From NCBI RefSeq assembly GCF_000384075.1, contig NZ_KB913025.1:1550198-1614197 (forward strand): 64,000 bases of DNA, given 5' to 3'. The notes beneath the pieces were generated by a model, which saw only the letters and a list, made by a program, of their open reading frames with translations, ran no database searches and had not been told where the DNA came from. The stretch comes from Methylovulum miyakonense HT12 (GTDB lineage: Bacteria > Pseudomonadota > Gammaproteobacteria > Methylococcales > Methylomonadaceae). Position 1 is the stretch's first letter. Each line of letters starts with the position of its first letter. Below are positions 9,707 to 18,641 of this stretch, in pieces. A program made the translations under genes and the position numbers.

Positions 9707-10201
9707 TCAAGAAAACCTACCAATGTTGGAAGCTTTAACGTTATAAAGCATCGGCGGATATTGATCTGCAACATACTTTTCAAAAGCAACGAAATCGTTG
9801 ACTGGCAAGCTCGCGACCAGTAGGTCAGTTGTAGCAAGGCTGGTATAAAAGCGCCCACCCAAGCAACCAGTTTTTGGGTTCTTATCGAGAATGTGTCGAT
9901 AAAGACGGAATCCTACTGCAGCATCTTTCCCCCAATAAATGGGAATAGCATCTACTTGGCCTAAGCTGATTTTCTTGATCTTGCTCAATGGAGTTTTGAG
10001 GCTTTTTTTGTCACGAGCCTCCGCTTCAAGAATTCGAGCTTCAACGTCATTAAGTGCAACAACGATACCATAGACTGCACCAGGTAGAACTCCTTTTGCA
10101 TCTGGACTCTTGGCTAAATTGAAGGTTGTACAAGTTTGCGCTGGCTCGTAGCCACCAGATCTTGCTACCTGTTCGAGGAATTGCAGAAATACGCTATGCA
10201 T
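9707..10201 (-). CDS. GIY-YIG-like protein of unknown role inserted between hypD and hypE
   Basis: 164 residues. The segment IPIYWGKDAAVGFRLYRHI resembles the core of GIY-YIG-type nuclease folds (aromatic strand, then G, then R and H on a helix), but I cannot assign a family firmly. Base composition looks more AT-rich than the adjacent hyp genes. It lies in operon orientation, 20 bp after hypD, with a roughly 95-bp gap to hypE. It has no known part in hydrogenase maturation and probably arrived by transfer. Confidence 0.6.
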   Translation of the reverse strand: MHSVFLQFLEQVARSGGYEPAQTCTTFNLAKSPDAKGVLPGAVYGIVVALNDVEARILEAEARDKKSLKTPLSKIKKISLGQVDAIPIYWGKDAAVGFRLYRHILDKNPKTGCLGGRFYTSLATTDLLVASLPVNDFVAFEKYVADQYPPMLYNVKASNIGRFS

Positions 10202-10221
10202 GATTGCTGATAATTAACAAG

Positions 10222-11337
10222 CTACTTCACTGCCCGCCGTACCCGCCCATACGACCAATACGCCGCGCAAGCCCCCTCCGACGACACCATACAAGACCCC
10301 ATCGGGTTCTCAGGCGTACACACCGTGCCCAATAACTTGCAATCCTGCGGTTTTTTGGCGCCGCGCAGGATGGCGGGGCATTCGCAGCCTTTGGTATCGG
10401 AGGCTTGGATGGCGGGCATGTTAAAGCGTTGTTCGGCATCGAAATCGGCATATTCAGGTTTCAGTTGCAACGCGCTGTTAGGGATCAAGCCTAAGCCGCG
10501 CCATTCAAATTGCGGGCGCAACTCGAACACGGCCTGCACCAAGGCCTGCGCCTTCAGATTGCCGTCGCGGGTGACGGCGCGGCTGTATTCGTTTTCGACC
10601 TCACAGCGGCCTTCGTTGAGCTGGCGTATTAGCATCAGCGACGACTGCATCACGTCCAGCGGCTCAAAACCGGCGATGACTATCGGTTTGGCGTAGCGCT
10701 CAGCAAATACTTCATAAGGCTGGCTGCCGATCACCGTGCTGACGTGGGACGGGCCGAGGAAGGCGTCTATCGATACTGGCTGCGGCGCATCCAGTATGGC
10801 TTGCATCGCGGCGGGGGTCAGGACGTGGTTGCAGAACACCGAGAAATTAGCCAAGCGTTCGGCTTGGGCTTGCTGGATGATGACGGCGGTTGGTGGCGTC
10901 GTGGTTTCAAAGCCGATCGCGAAAAACACGACCTGTTTTCCGGGGTTTTCCCTGGCAATTTTCAACGCGTCCTGCGTCGAATAAACCATGCGGATATCAC
11001 TGCCATCAGCTTTGGCTTTCAGCAAGCTGTTGCGGCCGGTAGCCGGCACCCGCATCAAGTCGGCATAGGTGCAGAGAATGACGTCCTGGCTTCCGGCCAG
11101 TTGTATCGCATTGTCGATGCGGCCGGTCGGCAATACGCACACCGGACAGCCGGGGCCGTGGATGAATTCGACGTTCGCGGGCATCAAGTCCTGGACGCCG
11201 TAGCGGAAAATGGCATGGGTATGGCCGCCGCAAAATTCCATCAGCCGGTAATGGCGGCCGGGATTTACGGTTTGCGCAATCGCGTTCGCCAGTTGCTGCG
11301 CGAGGCCTTGCTCGCGGAATTCGCTAATGTATTTCAT
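10222..11337 (-). CDS. hypD: Hydrogenase maturation protein HypD
   Basis: 371 residues. Scaffold with HypC on which the Fe(CN)2CO unit is built. Motifs: MEFCGGHTHAIF (near 34-45), HGPGCPVCV (near 80-88), and a C-terminal run of cysteines (CECP, DCKLLGTVC, GSCM) holding the 4Fe-4S cluster. Its start overlaps hypC by 14 bases, indicating coupled translation. Confidence 0.98.
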   Translation of the reverse strand: MKYISEFREQGLAQQLANAIAQTVNPGRHYRLMEFCGGHTHAIFRYGVQDLMPANVEFIHGPGCPVCVLPTGRIDNAIQLAGSQDVILCTYADLMRVPATGRNSLLKAKADGSDIRMVYSTQDALKIARENPGKQVVFFAIGFETTTPPTAVIIQQAQAERLANFSVFCNHVLTPAAMQAILDAPQPVSIDAFLGPSHVSTVIGSQPYEVFAERYAKPIVIAGFEPLDVMQSSLMLIRQLNEGRCEVENEYSRAVTRDGNLKAQALVQAVFELRPQFEWRGLGLIPNSALQLKPEYADFDAEQRFNMPAIQASDTKGCECPAILRGAKKPQDCKLLGTVCTPENPMGSCMVSSEGACAAYWSYGRVRRAVK

Positions 11338-11566
11338 AAGCTTGCCCCGTTAACCCGGCTTCGGCGAATAGGGCTAAGGTTTTTAAGGCTTCGTCCTCGT
11401 CGATTTTATTCAGCGCATAACCGACATGCACCAGGACGTAATCGCCGAGCGCGACATCGTCGACCAGGGCCAGCGACACTTCGACTTTGACATTGCCGAC
11501 CGAGGCGGTCGCCATGTTGCTGGCGGGATTAATGGCGATGATTTGAGCGGGGAGGGCTAGGCACAT
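11324..11566 (-). CDS. hypC: Hydrogenase maturation chaperone HypC
   Basis: 80 residues. Begins MCLALPAQI; Cys2 is the residue that binds iron or the large subunit after Met removal. Works with HypD. It overlaps the hypD start and is separated from hypB by an inserted toxin-antitoxin pair, whereas hypB and hypC are normally adjacent. Confidence 0.96.
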   Translation of the reverse strand: MCLALPAQIIAINPASNMATASVGNVKVEVSLALVDDVALGDYVLVHVGYALNKIDEDEALKTLALFAEAGLTGQAYEIH

Positions 11567-11625
11567 AATTTAGATTTTTGTTGTAGGGGCTATTAGCACC
11601 TTAATTTACTGTATTTTAAGAGAAA

Positions 11626-11916
11626 TCATAATCTATCCTGCCAATACATCGGTTTTTGATGTGAGTGGCTTACGGCGATAATCAATATTTCATCGTCGCG
11701 TATTTGATAGATCACGCTATATGGAAATCGGCGGGACAGGCAGCGCCGGGTGCGTTGGCTCAGCGGCTGCCAGGCTTCAGGAAAGTTGGCTATCCGGCCA
11801 ACCGTCGCTTTTATTTCTGCAAGAAACTCCTGCCCCAAACCTGATTTTTGCAAGTTATAGTAGTCCATCGCAGTTTGCAATTCGGCCTCGGCGGCCTCAA
11901 GAAAACTAAGCTTCAA
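11626..11916 (-). CDS. RelE/ParE family toxin
   Basis: 96 residues. Typical RelE/ParE layout: N-terminal AEAELQTAMDYY helix, QEFLAEIKATVGRI, then RRFPYSVIYQIRDDEILIIAVSHSHQKP. Overlaps the antitoxin stop by four bases (ATGA). Placed between hypB and hypC in the same direction, so it would be on the hydrogenase transcript as well as any promoter of its own. Target (ribosome or gyrase) cannot be told from sequence. Confidence 0.88.
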   Translation of the reverse strand: MKLSFLEAAEAELQTAMDYYNLQKSGLGQEFLAEIKATVGRIANFPEAWQPLSQRTRRCLSRRFPYSVIYQIRDDEILIIAVSHSHQKPMYWQDRL

Positions 11917-12128
11917 TTCGATTCCAAGCGGCTAAAAACGTGTTCGGCTGGGCTTGAGCGCAGCTCGCCGTTATCGTATGCGTCGATCCGGCGTTCGGCT
12001 TCAATCGCTAATAATTCATCGATGCTCCGGTCGGGCTGATCCAGGCTACTTAATAACTGCTCGACCAAAGCCGCCCTGTCTGCCAACGGCAAGTTTAACG
12101 CTTGATCAAATAACTGTTTCCGGTTCAT
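11913..12128 (-). CDS. Addiction-module antitoxin
   Basis: 71 residues, of the small acidic addiction-module component family (TIGR02574 type): ALNLPLADRAALVEQLLSSL, then a C-terminal toxin-binding tail. The ATG at 12128 is preferred because AAAGAGG lies 7-8 bases upstream; an upstream GTG at 12155 overlaps the hypB stop. Neutralises the RelE/ParE toxin that follows. Confidence 0.82.
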   Translation of the reverse strand: MNRKQLFDQALNLPLADRAALVEQLLSSLDQPDRSIDELLAIEAERRIDAYDNGELRSSPAEHVFSRLESN

Positions 12129-12154
12129 TTCAAAAACCTCTTTCTCGCTCGCCA

Positions 12155-12952
12155 CTACGCATAAACAATCCCCTGCAACTCCAGCTCAGCCTTCAGCCAG
12201 CGCAGCCAGCTGTCCATCCCCTCACCGGTTTTGGCCGACAGCGGCAAAATTTTGATGCGCGGATTGACCTGTTTTGCATACTGGATACATTGCTCGCTGT
12301 CGAAATCCAGGTACGGCAACAAATCGGTCTTGTTCAGGATCATCAGGTCGGCGGCATGGAACATATCGGGGTATTTGACCGGCTTGTCCTCGCCTTCGGT
12401 GACCGATAGGATTACGACCTTATGCGCTTCGCCCAGATCGAATGCCGATGGGCAAACCAGATTGCCGACGTTTTCGATGAACAGCAGGCTCTGGTGTTTC
12501 GGTTGCAGGCTTTCCAGCGCATGGCCGACGCGGTGCGCATCGAGATGGCAACCTTTGCCGGTGTTGATTTGCAATGCCGGTACGCCGGTGGCGCGAATGC
12601 GCTCGGCGTCGCGGGCGGTTTGCTGGTCGCCTTCGATCACCGTGATGGCGATGTCTTCTTTCAGCCGGGCGATGGTTTCGGTCAGCAGCGTGGTCTTGCC
12701 GGAACCGGGACTGGACACCAGATTTAACGCCAGTATGCCGCGTTCGCCGAAATAATGGCGGTTTTCGGCGGCGTAGCGGTTATTCTTCGCCAGAATGTCC
12801 TGTTCGATTTGCACCATCCGCTTGGGGCTTAAACCCGGCGCATGGGTGTGCGCCGCGGCGTGTCCGTGTTCATGGGAATGATCATGCGGGTGTTCATGAT
12901 CGTGATCGTGCGAGTGGGGATGGCCCTCGCCGCAGCCGCAGATGCCACACAT
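12155..12952 (-). CDS. hypB: Nickel-inserting GTPase HypB
   Basis: 265 residues. N-terminal CGICGCG metal site and a His-rich stretch (about residues 12-42), both able to hold Ni or Zn. P-loop SSPGSGKTT, then EGDQQTARD and NVGNLVCPS of the SIMIBI GTPase core. Delivers Ni with HypA. The ATG at 12952 overlaps the hypA stop (TAATG); upstream in-frame codons lie inside hypA. Confidence 0.97.
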   Translation of the reverse strand: MCGICGCGEGHPHSHDHDHEHPHDHSHEHGHAAAHTHAPGLSPKRMVQIEQDILAKNNRYAAENRHYFGERGILALNLVSSPGSGKTTLLTETIARLKEDIAITVIEGDQQTARDAERIRATGVPALQINTGKGCHLDAHRVGHALESLQPKHQSLLFIENVGNLVCPSAFDLGEAHKVVILSVTEGEDKPVKYPDMFHAADLMILNKTDLLPYLDFDSEQCIQYAKQVNPRIKILPLSAKTGEGMDSWLRWLKAELELQGIVYA

Positions 12953-13293
12953 TATTCTACCTCCAGTTCTTTGATCCGCATTTGATCGCCGCTGTTGACT
13001 TGCAATTGATGGCTGCCGCAGTGCGGGCATAGATCATATAGCTGCTGCACTGCCACATTACGCCCGCACGGCATACACCAAGCTTGGCCCGGCATGTCGA
13101 TGATTTCCAGTTTGGCCTGTTCAGCCAGCGAGCCTTGCGTCACAACATCAAAACTGAAGCGCAAGGCTTCAACTTCGACACCGGCCAGCACGCCGATTTC
13201 CAGCCATACGGTTTTGACTTTGCGGTATTGCTGGGTTTGTGCCTGTTGTTCCAATACCTGCAAGATGCTTTCGCAAAGGGACAGTTCATGCAT
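12952..13293 (-). CDS. hypA: Nickel metallochaperone HypA
   Basis: 113 residues, the family's usual length. Starts MHELSLCES; Met1-His2-Glu3 bind Ni. The zinc site is CMPC and CPHC (about 70-90). The reading frame stays open upstream through the 63-bp tandem repeats, which would add about 41 residues, but the conserved MHE start must be N-terminal, so 13293 is chosen. Confidence 0.96.
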   Translation of the reverse strand: MHELSLCESILQVLEQQAQTQQYRKVKTVWLEIGVLAGVEVEALRFSFDVVTQGSLAEQAKLEIIDMPGQAWCMPCGRNVAVQQLYDLCPHCGSHQLQVNSGDQMRIKELEVE

Positions 13294-13464
13294 GGCTATC
13301 CCTGCCATGCACCCTTCGGGTAAATGCAAATCTGCTCCCGGCAGATTTGTCATGCAGGCTATCCCTGCCATGCACCCTTCGGGTAAATGCAAATTTGCTC
13401 CCGGCAAATTTGTCATGCATGGCTATCCCTGCCGATAAATGCTTGTTGCTCCAGGTAGATTTGT
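13287..13464. repeat. Tandem 63-bp repeat with hairpins ahead of hypA
   Basis: Three units: 13287-13350, 13351-13413 and a diverged third at 13414-13464. Each of the first two has a hairpin; unit 1 pairs CAAATCTGC with GCAGATTTG, unit 2 pairs CAAATTTGC with GCAAATTTG, a compensatory change. A second small palindrome, GCATGGC/GCCATGC, surrounds TATCCCT. The array lies between hupK and hypA and covers the hypA start region. Confidence 0.85.
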
Positions 13465-13476
13465 CGTACATATTTT

Positions 13477-14655
13477 TTAACGCTCAATCAGGTTTAAAGT
13501 GTATTGGACGCAGGGGTCTATCGCATTAACCAGCAGTTGCGCTTGTTGCCGCAGATTGTCAGAATTTTGGGCTTGTAAGCATCGTAAGCCTTGCACGACC
13601 ACGCCTTCGGGATGGAAATTCCATTCGGTGGGCGCGACTATCCGGTAATCGTACACCCTTCCTTGCCGCAACACCAAGCGATGGATCAACAGACCTCGTG
13701 CCGCCTGGACTTGAGCCAGGGCCAAGCCATCGCTGGCGGTGCTGGTTATGGGCAAGCCTGTGCCGTCGTTTATCCGCGCCAAAAGGTGGTTTAACCGGGA
13801 GGGTATGCCGGCGACTTCCGACAAGCGGCCCAGGATGCGGACAATCAGGCCATTGCCGTACTGGTCTTGCAATTCGCTGATTAATGGCCGTGCCAATTGG
13901 CGGTTCAACAATGTCGTTTCAAAACAGCGGCCTTGCCAATGGGGTGTCCTCACAAAAGCCGTCAAACCTTCCTGCTGCATGCGTTGGTTTAATGCCTGGC
14001 CATCCAGTTCCGGCAAACAGGCGACGGGGTTTTGTCCGATGGCTTCCCAGTTTTGGCGATATAAAAAATCCAGCAAGCGGGCGGATATTGCCGGGTTTTG
14101 CAATAGCCAAGCCTGCAACTGCGCTTCGGTATCCAGTGCCTGAAAATCGGCTTGCCGTCCGTTAAAAATCGCGGTGTCGGTTAATGCCGACAATTCCGCC
14201 ACCAGCCCGCTTAGCCGTGCCATATCGGGGGCAAGATGGCTATCCAACCTGAACGCCATGCCATCCTGAAATAACAGTTGCTTGAATTGCGCGTCGAATT
14301 TAAGCAAGGCCGCCAAGTGGGTTTTATCGGGGGCAAGGCCGATAAAACTAGGCCAGTCCAACAAAATCCGCCACGCATGTTCGCGCAGGGTTTCCAGTTG
14401 CACCAGCAGTTCGCGGGCGGTATCGGCTTTGGGTTCGGAAGCCATGCCCAGCGCGGTACGGCAAGCCAGCAACGCGGCGTAGGCTTGGGCATTGCCGCAC
14501 AGTGTGAACAGCAATGGCACGGTGGCGAGCACTTGTTCCGGGGTTTTACCTAGCAACACCCGTGTTGCCGCGTCAGGGCGGGTAGAGGTGATGTGCGCAT
14601 CCATTGCCTGACCTGAGCGATGGTATAGCTCAATAGTTAAAGAACCAGCGGGCAT
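13477..14655 (-). CDS. hupK: Hydrogenase large-subunit-like accessory protein HupK
   Basis: 392 residues. HupK is a paralogue of the NiFe large subunit thought to act as a scaffold in active-site assembly. Here the metal-binding CxxC pairs are reduced: LFTLCGNAQAYAAL near the first site and DPCVQYTL near the C-terminus, where real large subunits have DPCxxC. It lies just downstream of hupJ, the normal order in rhizobial-type hup clusters. Confidence 0.87.
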   Translation of the reverse strand: MPAGSLTIELYHRSGQAMDAHITSTRPDAATRVLLGKTPEQVLATVPLLFTLCGNAQAYAALLACRTALGMASEPKADTARELLVQLETLREHAWRILLDWPSFIGLAPDKTHLAALLKFDAQFKQLLFQDGMAFRLDSHLAPDMARLSGLVAELSALTDTAIFNGRQADFQALDTEAQLQAWLLQNPAISARLLDFLYRQNWEAIGQNPVACLPELDGQALNQRMQQEGLTAFVRTPHWQGRCFETTLLNRQLARPLISELQDQYGNGLIVRILGRLSEVAGIPSRLNHLLARINDGTGLPITSTASDGLALAQVQAARGLLIHRLVLRQGRVYDYRIVAPTEWNFHPEGVVVQGLRCLQAQNSDNLRQQAQLLVNAIDPCVQYTLNLIER

Positions 14656-14658
14656 CGT

Positions 14659-15120
14659 TCAATGTTTGCCGATAGTCCCGCGTAATAAATCGCGGCGGCT
14701 GATGCCACGCGGTTCCGGGGTGGCCAGCAAGCCTTGCAATGCCGCTTGTGCTGCCGCCAGCGCGGCGGCTTGATCCGCGAACTGGAACATCGGCGAAAAC
14801 AAAGAACATTGCGCGTACATCCCCAACAGCGTTTCACTGCCCAAGGTAAATTCAAACGTGCCATAGGGGAAGCTCCGCTCGATGCTGGTACCGGACGCTT
14901 GCCCGCACCAAGTGCTGTCCGAACCCGGCAATAGCAACAGATTCATGCACCAAGGTGTCAGCAACACGCCCAGCCAATCTTCGTTAAAGCGGTTGAAACC
15001 GATAGCTTGTACCGACAGCGCGGTGTTGGCTATCGGCAGCCCGCCCATCCGGGCGTCCAAAATATCGTTGAATGCCGTTTCCAGCGCGAGCCGGATTTGC
15101 CCGCTCTCCCGCCACAACAT
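14659..15120 (-). CDS. hupJ: Hydrogenase assembly chaperone HupJ (HybE family)
   Basis: 153 residues. Shows the HybE-family core (FNEDWLGVLLTPWCMNLLLLPG) and ends with ISRRDLLRG, the C-terminal signature of the family. HybE-type chaperones proofread large- and small-subunit assembly before Tat export. The ATG at 15120 follows the hupI stop by two bases; the longer frame upstream overlaps hupI. It lies three bases upstream of hupK. Confidence 0.9.
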   Translation of the reverse strand: MLWRESGQIRLALETAFNDILDARMGGLPIANTALSVQAIGFNRFNEDWLGVLLTPWCMNLLLLPGSDSTWCGQASGTSIERSFPYGTFEFTLGSETLLGMYAQCSLFSPMFQFADQAAALAAAQAALQGLLATPEPRGISRRDLLRGTIGKH

Positions 15121-15122
15121 GC

Positions 15123-15344
15123 TCAATCGTCCAGCAACAAAAAGTCCTGTTTTTTGCCGCCGCACTGCGGGCAGCCCCAATGTTCCGGTAACTGCGAAAA
15201 CGCCGTGCCGGACGGTATTTGCCAGACTTCGTCGCCGAGTGACGGGTCGTACACATACCAGCAAATCTTGCACTCCAGCCGGGTTTCCGGCGGCAACCGT
15301 GATACGTCGCCACCATAAGCCCCGGCAAAAAACGACCCGTTCAC
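15123..15344 (-). CDS. hupI: Rubredoxin HupI
   Basis: 73 residues from a GTG at 15344 that overlaps the hupH stop (GTGA) behind GAAGG. Iron ligands are in LECKICWYVYDP and WGCPQCGGKKQDF, the rubredoxin Cys4 site. HupI-type rubredoxins support small-subunit maturation under oxygen. An ATG 12 codons earlier (15380) is possible but lies inside hupH. Confidence 0.93.
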   Translation of the reverse strand: MNGSFFAGAYGGDVSRLPPETRLECKICWYVYDPSLGDEVWQIPSGTAFSQLPEHWGCPQCGGKKQDFLLLDD

Positions 15345-16186
15345 AGATACACCTTCAATATTTCCTGCAAACGTTGGCAACTGTCGGCAATGTCTTCCGG
15401 CGAAGCGCAGGCCACGCTGGGCACGTCGCTGACTTCCAAGGTGTTAAGGATCAGGGTGTCTTGGGAGTTAAAATATTGCACCCACCAGACCCTCTTTGTG
15501 CCAGTGGCGGTGATGCGGTTTGTTCCGTAGCCCCGGGACAATATCGCCACCGTGCCTTTACCCAAGCGTTGCTCCAGAAATGCCAAATCCTGCTCGGTTT
15601 GCGGCAACAGGCTCAAATTGATGCTATGCGCCTCATGGGTTGCTGGGTATGCGGCAATTTTGGCGTTGAGTTCTGCCAATAGCGGCGGGGCGTTCATCAC
15701 GCCTTCGGGCAACGCCGCCCAAGCCGTGTCGATGTGGCTAGCCGCACCGTCAAACGCCAATTGCATGATTTGTTGCGGGATAATGCCGACTTCCAACACC
15801 TCATCAACAATTTGCCGCTGGGCATTGAGCGTTTGCGACCGCCAAACCCCGGCCAGCACCGATTCCTGGATGCGGACTTGCCCGCCGGAACCGATAACGC
15901 TGACCTCGCCTTCGCCCAACAGTTCGTCAATGAACTTGCGGTTGTCCGCGTCCAGTTGCGTCAGGTCGTTGGGTTTGGACACTGCCGGAAAGGCCGCCAA
16001 ATCCTGTTGCAATTGCAGCAAGACGGCTTTCGCCTGTGCCAAATCGTGTGCATTCAAATCCGCCGAAATCTGCGGCATGGCGTAAGTCGCCATGTCCTGC
16101 GGCATTTGCAGATAATCCAACGTTGCGCCGTCTTGTTCAGGCGGTTGGCTGCCTAGTCCGAAAATAGGGAGTGAAATAGAACTCAT
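15341..16186 (-). CDS. hupH: Hydrogenase expression protein HupH
   Basis: 281 residues. Matches HupH/HyaF: LDYLQMPQDMATY near the N-terminus, then a C-terminal HupH domain with ILSRGYGTNRI and VWWVQYFNSQDTLILNTLEV. Required for large-subunit maturation in Rhizobium. Separated from hupG by about 260 bp of inverted repeat, unlike its tight link to hupI. Confidence 0.92.
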   Translation of the reverse strand: MSSISLPIFGLGSQPPEQDGATLDYLQMPQDMATYAMPQISADLNAHDLAQAKAVLLQLQQDLAAFPAVSKPNDLTQLDADNRKFIDELLGEGEVSVIGSGGQVRIQESVLAGVWRSQTLNAQRQIVDEVLEVGIIPQQIMQLAFDGAASHIDTAWAALPEGVMNAPPLLAELNAKIAAYPATHEAHSINLSLLPQTEQDLAFLEQRLGKGTVAILSRGYGTNRITATGTKRVWWVQYFNSQDTLILNTLEVSDVPSVACASPEDIADSCQRLQEILKVYL

Positions 16187-16242
16187 GATGGTCGTGGTTT
16201 ATTTTAGGGTTACAAGAAAGGCGTGCCATGCGCCCCTTTTCA

Positions 16243-16386
16243 CGCTCGTTCCCAAGCTCCGGCTTGGGAATGCGGCCTTGGAAGCTCTAGCTTCCAGTCA
16301 CTTGCGTAGATATTGATGCCCATGTGGGATACGCGAAGCTAGAGCTTCTGCTACCGCATTCCCAAGCCGGAGCTTGGGAACGAGCG
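16243..16386. repeat. 144-bp element with 33-bp perfect inverted ends
   Basis: Left arm 16243-16275 and right arm 16354-16386 are exact reverse complements; each contains TTCCCAAGC and its complement, and an inner arm pair carries GAAGCTCTAGCTTCC-like sequence. No gene inside. It sits between hupG and hupH. A shorter relative is at 34772-34838. Probably a MITE-like or REP-type element. Confidence 0.85.
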
Positions 16387-16446
16387 AATATCCTTAACAG
16401 CGGTGACACGGCACATGGAAACGGGGATAGGATGAACAAACGATAT

Positions 16447-16866
16447 TCAATGCGCCGCCCCGCAGACTTTATCCAAATCAAAGCCAGGCGGTTGGCTGGG
16501 TGTGGCGGCGAGTATGCGTACGGTTTCCTGCATAAAATCCTGCCAATCGCGGATGCCGCTGATGACGCCTAAATACTCGCCGCCGCGCAAAAACACCAAC
16601 GAGGGCCAACGGGTGAAGCGAAACCGCGCCTGTAATTCGCGCTCGATAGCTTTGCCGATAACCGCCGCTTGCAGCCTACCGCTGAAGGCTTTCAGCAATT
16701 CCGGCAAGATCACCGCGACATCGTTGCTTTCGGGGAAATGCACGGGGTCGTTACAAAAAAACAGCACGACGGTTCCGTTACCGTAAACAAAAGGGTCGTA
16801 GTTGTCCGCATCCAGCAACGGCAAGCCGTGGCGGGACTGCAGTTGGTCTATCAAAGGTGAAGTCAT
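16447..16866 (-). CDS. hupG: Thioredoxin-like hydrogenase chaperone HupG (HyaE family)
   Basis: 139 residues. Thioredoxin fold without a CxxC: the active-site region reads VVLFFCNDPVHFPESNDV, and the cis-Pro strand is FRFTRWPSLVFLRGGEYLG, both typical of HupG/HyaE. Thought to guard the small-subunit precursor before Tat export. Its ATG overlaps the hupF stop by four bases. Confidence 0.92.
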   Translation of the reverse strand: MTSPLIDQLQSRHGLPLLDADNYDPFVYGNGTVVLFFCNDPVHFPESNDVAVILPELLKAFSGRLQAAVIGKAIERELQARFRFTRWPSLVFLRGGEYLGVISGIRDWQDFMQETVRILAATPSQPPGFDLDKVCGAAH

Positions 16867-17159
16867 GATTGCAAAAACTCCGGTAAGGTCGGTTCCCTGT
16901 CCACTAAATCGGCGAACAGATGGTCTATTTGGGTTTCGCCCTGCATCGCCAGACGCATGGCTTCCAAGGCATCAGTAATTTGCCGGGCTTTTTCCTCGCT
17001 GAGCACTTCACGGGCGGTGTCCAGGAACACCAGCAACCAAGTGCCGACGGGCTGCTCGCCGACCAGCATCATGTCAATCAGGTTTTCTAGGCCACGATAG
17101 AGGCAGACGGCCATTTCGCCGCGCTGCCCGATAATTTGCATGGGAAGGCCGATACACAT
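16863..17159 (-). CDS. hupF: Hydrogenase chaperone HupF (HypC family)
   Basis: 98 residues. Starts MCIGLPMQI, the conserved N-terminal Cys of the HypC/HupF family, and is longer than HypC by a helical tail, as HupF is. In Rhizobium HupF protects the large subunit under oxygen. Start and stop overlap hupD and hupG respectively. Confidence 0.94.
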   Translation of the reverse strand: MCIGLPMQIIGQRGEMAVCLYRGLENLIDMMLVGEQPVGTWLLVFLDTAREVLSEEKARQITDALEAMRLAMQGETQIDHLFADLVDREPTLPEFLQS

Positions 17160-17833
17160 CAGTATTTGCCCCGGTAATCGACATCGACTTGCAAACTGGG
17201 CTGGCCGCCCGATTGCGGCGGCGGTTGCACGGCGAATACGCCGGATTGCAAAATGCGTTCGTCGCCGATGCGGCAGGCTTCGTCGGCGGTGGGCCGCTCC
17301 TGTTCGTAGCGTTGCATATTAAGCACCGGGTCGGTCAAAGTAGCATCGGCACCGGTAAAATCCGCATTAATGCCGAAAGCGTGCAGATAGGTCAGCGCCA
17401 TATCAATCGCCGGTTGGATTTGTGCCTTGACGCAAGGGCGCAAGCTGCCGCCATAGTCGTCCAGTTCCTCCGGTTGCACGCCTATCAACAGCAAATACTG
17501 TGGGTCGCTACCCAACATTTGCGCCATCGCCAACACTTCCTGAAAACCGGTCTGGTGCAGGCTCATTTTCTTGGCACCGAGAAAACTCGGCACATCATCA
17601 TTGGCGATGCGTTTCAATGTGCCTGGCGGCAAGCCGTAATCGACCGCATCGAAGACCACCAACACATCCGCCGCCTGTACATGTTCGACCAAGTAAACGC
17701 CTTGCGTGCCGCCATCCATCACCTTGACCGTATCGGGGAAACGGTAGTTTTTTTGCAAATGCTCGATGACGCGGACACCGAAACCTTCATCGGCCCACAG
17801 CACATTGCCTATGCCCAACAGCAAAATATTCAT
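17159..17833 (-). CDS. hupD: Hydrogenase maturation endopeptidase HupD
   Basis: 224 residues. Cleaves the large-subunit C-terminal tail after nickel insertion. Metal-binding residues are seen in GIGNVLWADEGFG (Asp/Glu), VFDAVDYG and the His of MSLHQTGF. The C-terminal extension beyond about residue 175 is longer than usual and Pro/Gln-rich near QPPPQSGGQ. Confidence 0.95.
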   Translation of the reverse strand: MNILLLGIGNVLWADEGFGVRVIEHLQKNYRFPDTVKVMDGGTQGVYLVEHVQAADVLVVFDAVDYGLPPGTLKRIANDDVPSFLGAKKMSLHQTGFQEVLAMAQMLGSDPQYLLLIGVQPEELDDYGGSLRPCVKAQIQPAIDMALTYLHAFGINADFTGADATLTDPVLNMQRYEQERPTADEACRIGDERILQSGVFAVQPPPQSGGQPSLQVDVDYRGKY

Positions 17834-17853
17834 CGTTAATCCTTAGAAAAATG

Positions 17854-17908
17854 TTGTCCACGAAAAGCACGAAATCTCTTTAAAAATTTTCGTGTTTTTC
17901 GTGGACAA
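17854..17908. repeat. Palindromic repeat between hupC and hupD
   Basis: Arms TTGTCCACGAAAA and TTTTCGTGGACAA are exact complements around an AT-rich centre. Related arms flank the degenerate stretch near 1352-1448. Could form a hairpin in the hup transcript. Confidence 0.75.
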
Positions 17909-17922
17909 AATGCCGTTTTAGG

Positions 17923-18627
17923 TCAATGGACATCGTCCAGCGGCTTGTCGTCTTTAAACGTGCGCCAGCCGGTCACCATCGTCGATAAAATGCTTTGCCG
18001 TGACAGTTTGTCTTCACGCACGGCGACATAGACATGGATCAGCACAAAGCATACGATCAGCCACATGACTAGGTGATGCCAGCTGTGCAAGCTTTGGCTA
18101 TCGCCAAACAGCGGCAGCACCCAGGAACTGAACAGGCTGTATTGCCAACTGCCTTGCCCCGTGCCTTCGCCGTACAAGGCAAAGCCAGTGACTATCATAA
18201 ACAGCGAACCCCAAACAAAGGCGAAGTGCATCGCCAGCAATGCCAACGGGTTATGGCCGGTGTACTTGCGCGGTTCCTTGACCAAAAAAGCGTACCACAG
18301 GATTTCATGGCCTACGCCTTGCCAGAAGCTCCGGCTCAACAGCGGCGGCGCGAAAAGTTGCCGGGCATGCCCGTTGCCCGCATACGCCCAGTACGCCCGG
18401 AACAGCAAGCCTATCGCCAACAGGTAACCGGCGGCGAAATGCACAAAGCGGATATAGCCCATCAGGAAATGGTCGGACGCTTCGCCGCCCACCGATGGCA
18501 GCGGCGAGGCGATTAAATAGCCGGTGACCGTCAACGCGATGATGGCCAGGGCATTCAGGCCGTGCCATAGCCGTACCGGTTTTTCGTAGACGTAAACGGC
18601 GGGGGTTGGAAGGGCGTTGCTGCTCAT
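17923..18627 (-). CDS. hupC: Hydrogenase b-type cytochrome subunit HupC
   Basis: 234 residues, about four membrane helices. Anchors the dimer and passes electrons to quinone. Candidate haem ligands are His in VRLWHGLNA, IRFVHFAAGY and SLHSWHHLVMW. Lies 14 bp after hupE. Confidence 0.94.
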   Translation of the reverse strand: MSSNALPTPAVYVYEKPVRLWHGLNALAIIALTVTGYLIASPLPSVGGEASDHFLMGYIRFVHFAAGYLLAIGLLFRAYWAYAGNGHARQLFAPPLLSRSFWQGVGHEILWYAFLVKEPRKYTGHNPLALLAMHFAFVWGSLFMIVTGFALYGEGTGQGSWQYSLFSSWVLPLFGDSQSLHSWHHLVMWLIVCFVLIHVYVAVREDKLSRQSILSTMVTGWRTFKDDKPLDDVH

Positions 18628-18641
18628 GCGCGGTTACTCCG

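Noticed and set aside
13294..13416. In-frame N-terminal extension of HypA through the tandem repeats
   Set aside because: The conserved nickel site needs MHE at the N-terminus, and the extension is only repeat sequence.
13287..13464. CRISPR array
   Set aside because: Units of 63 bp are directly adjacent without unique spacers, and no cas genes are present.
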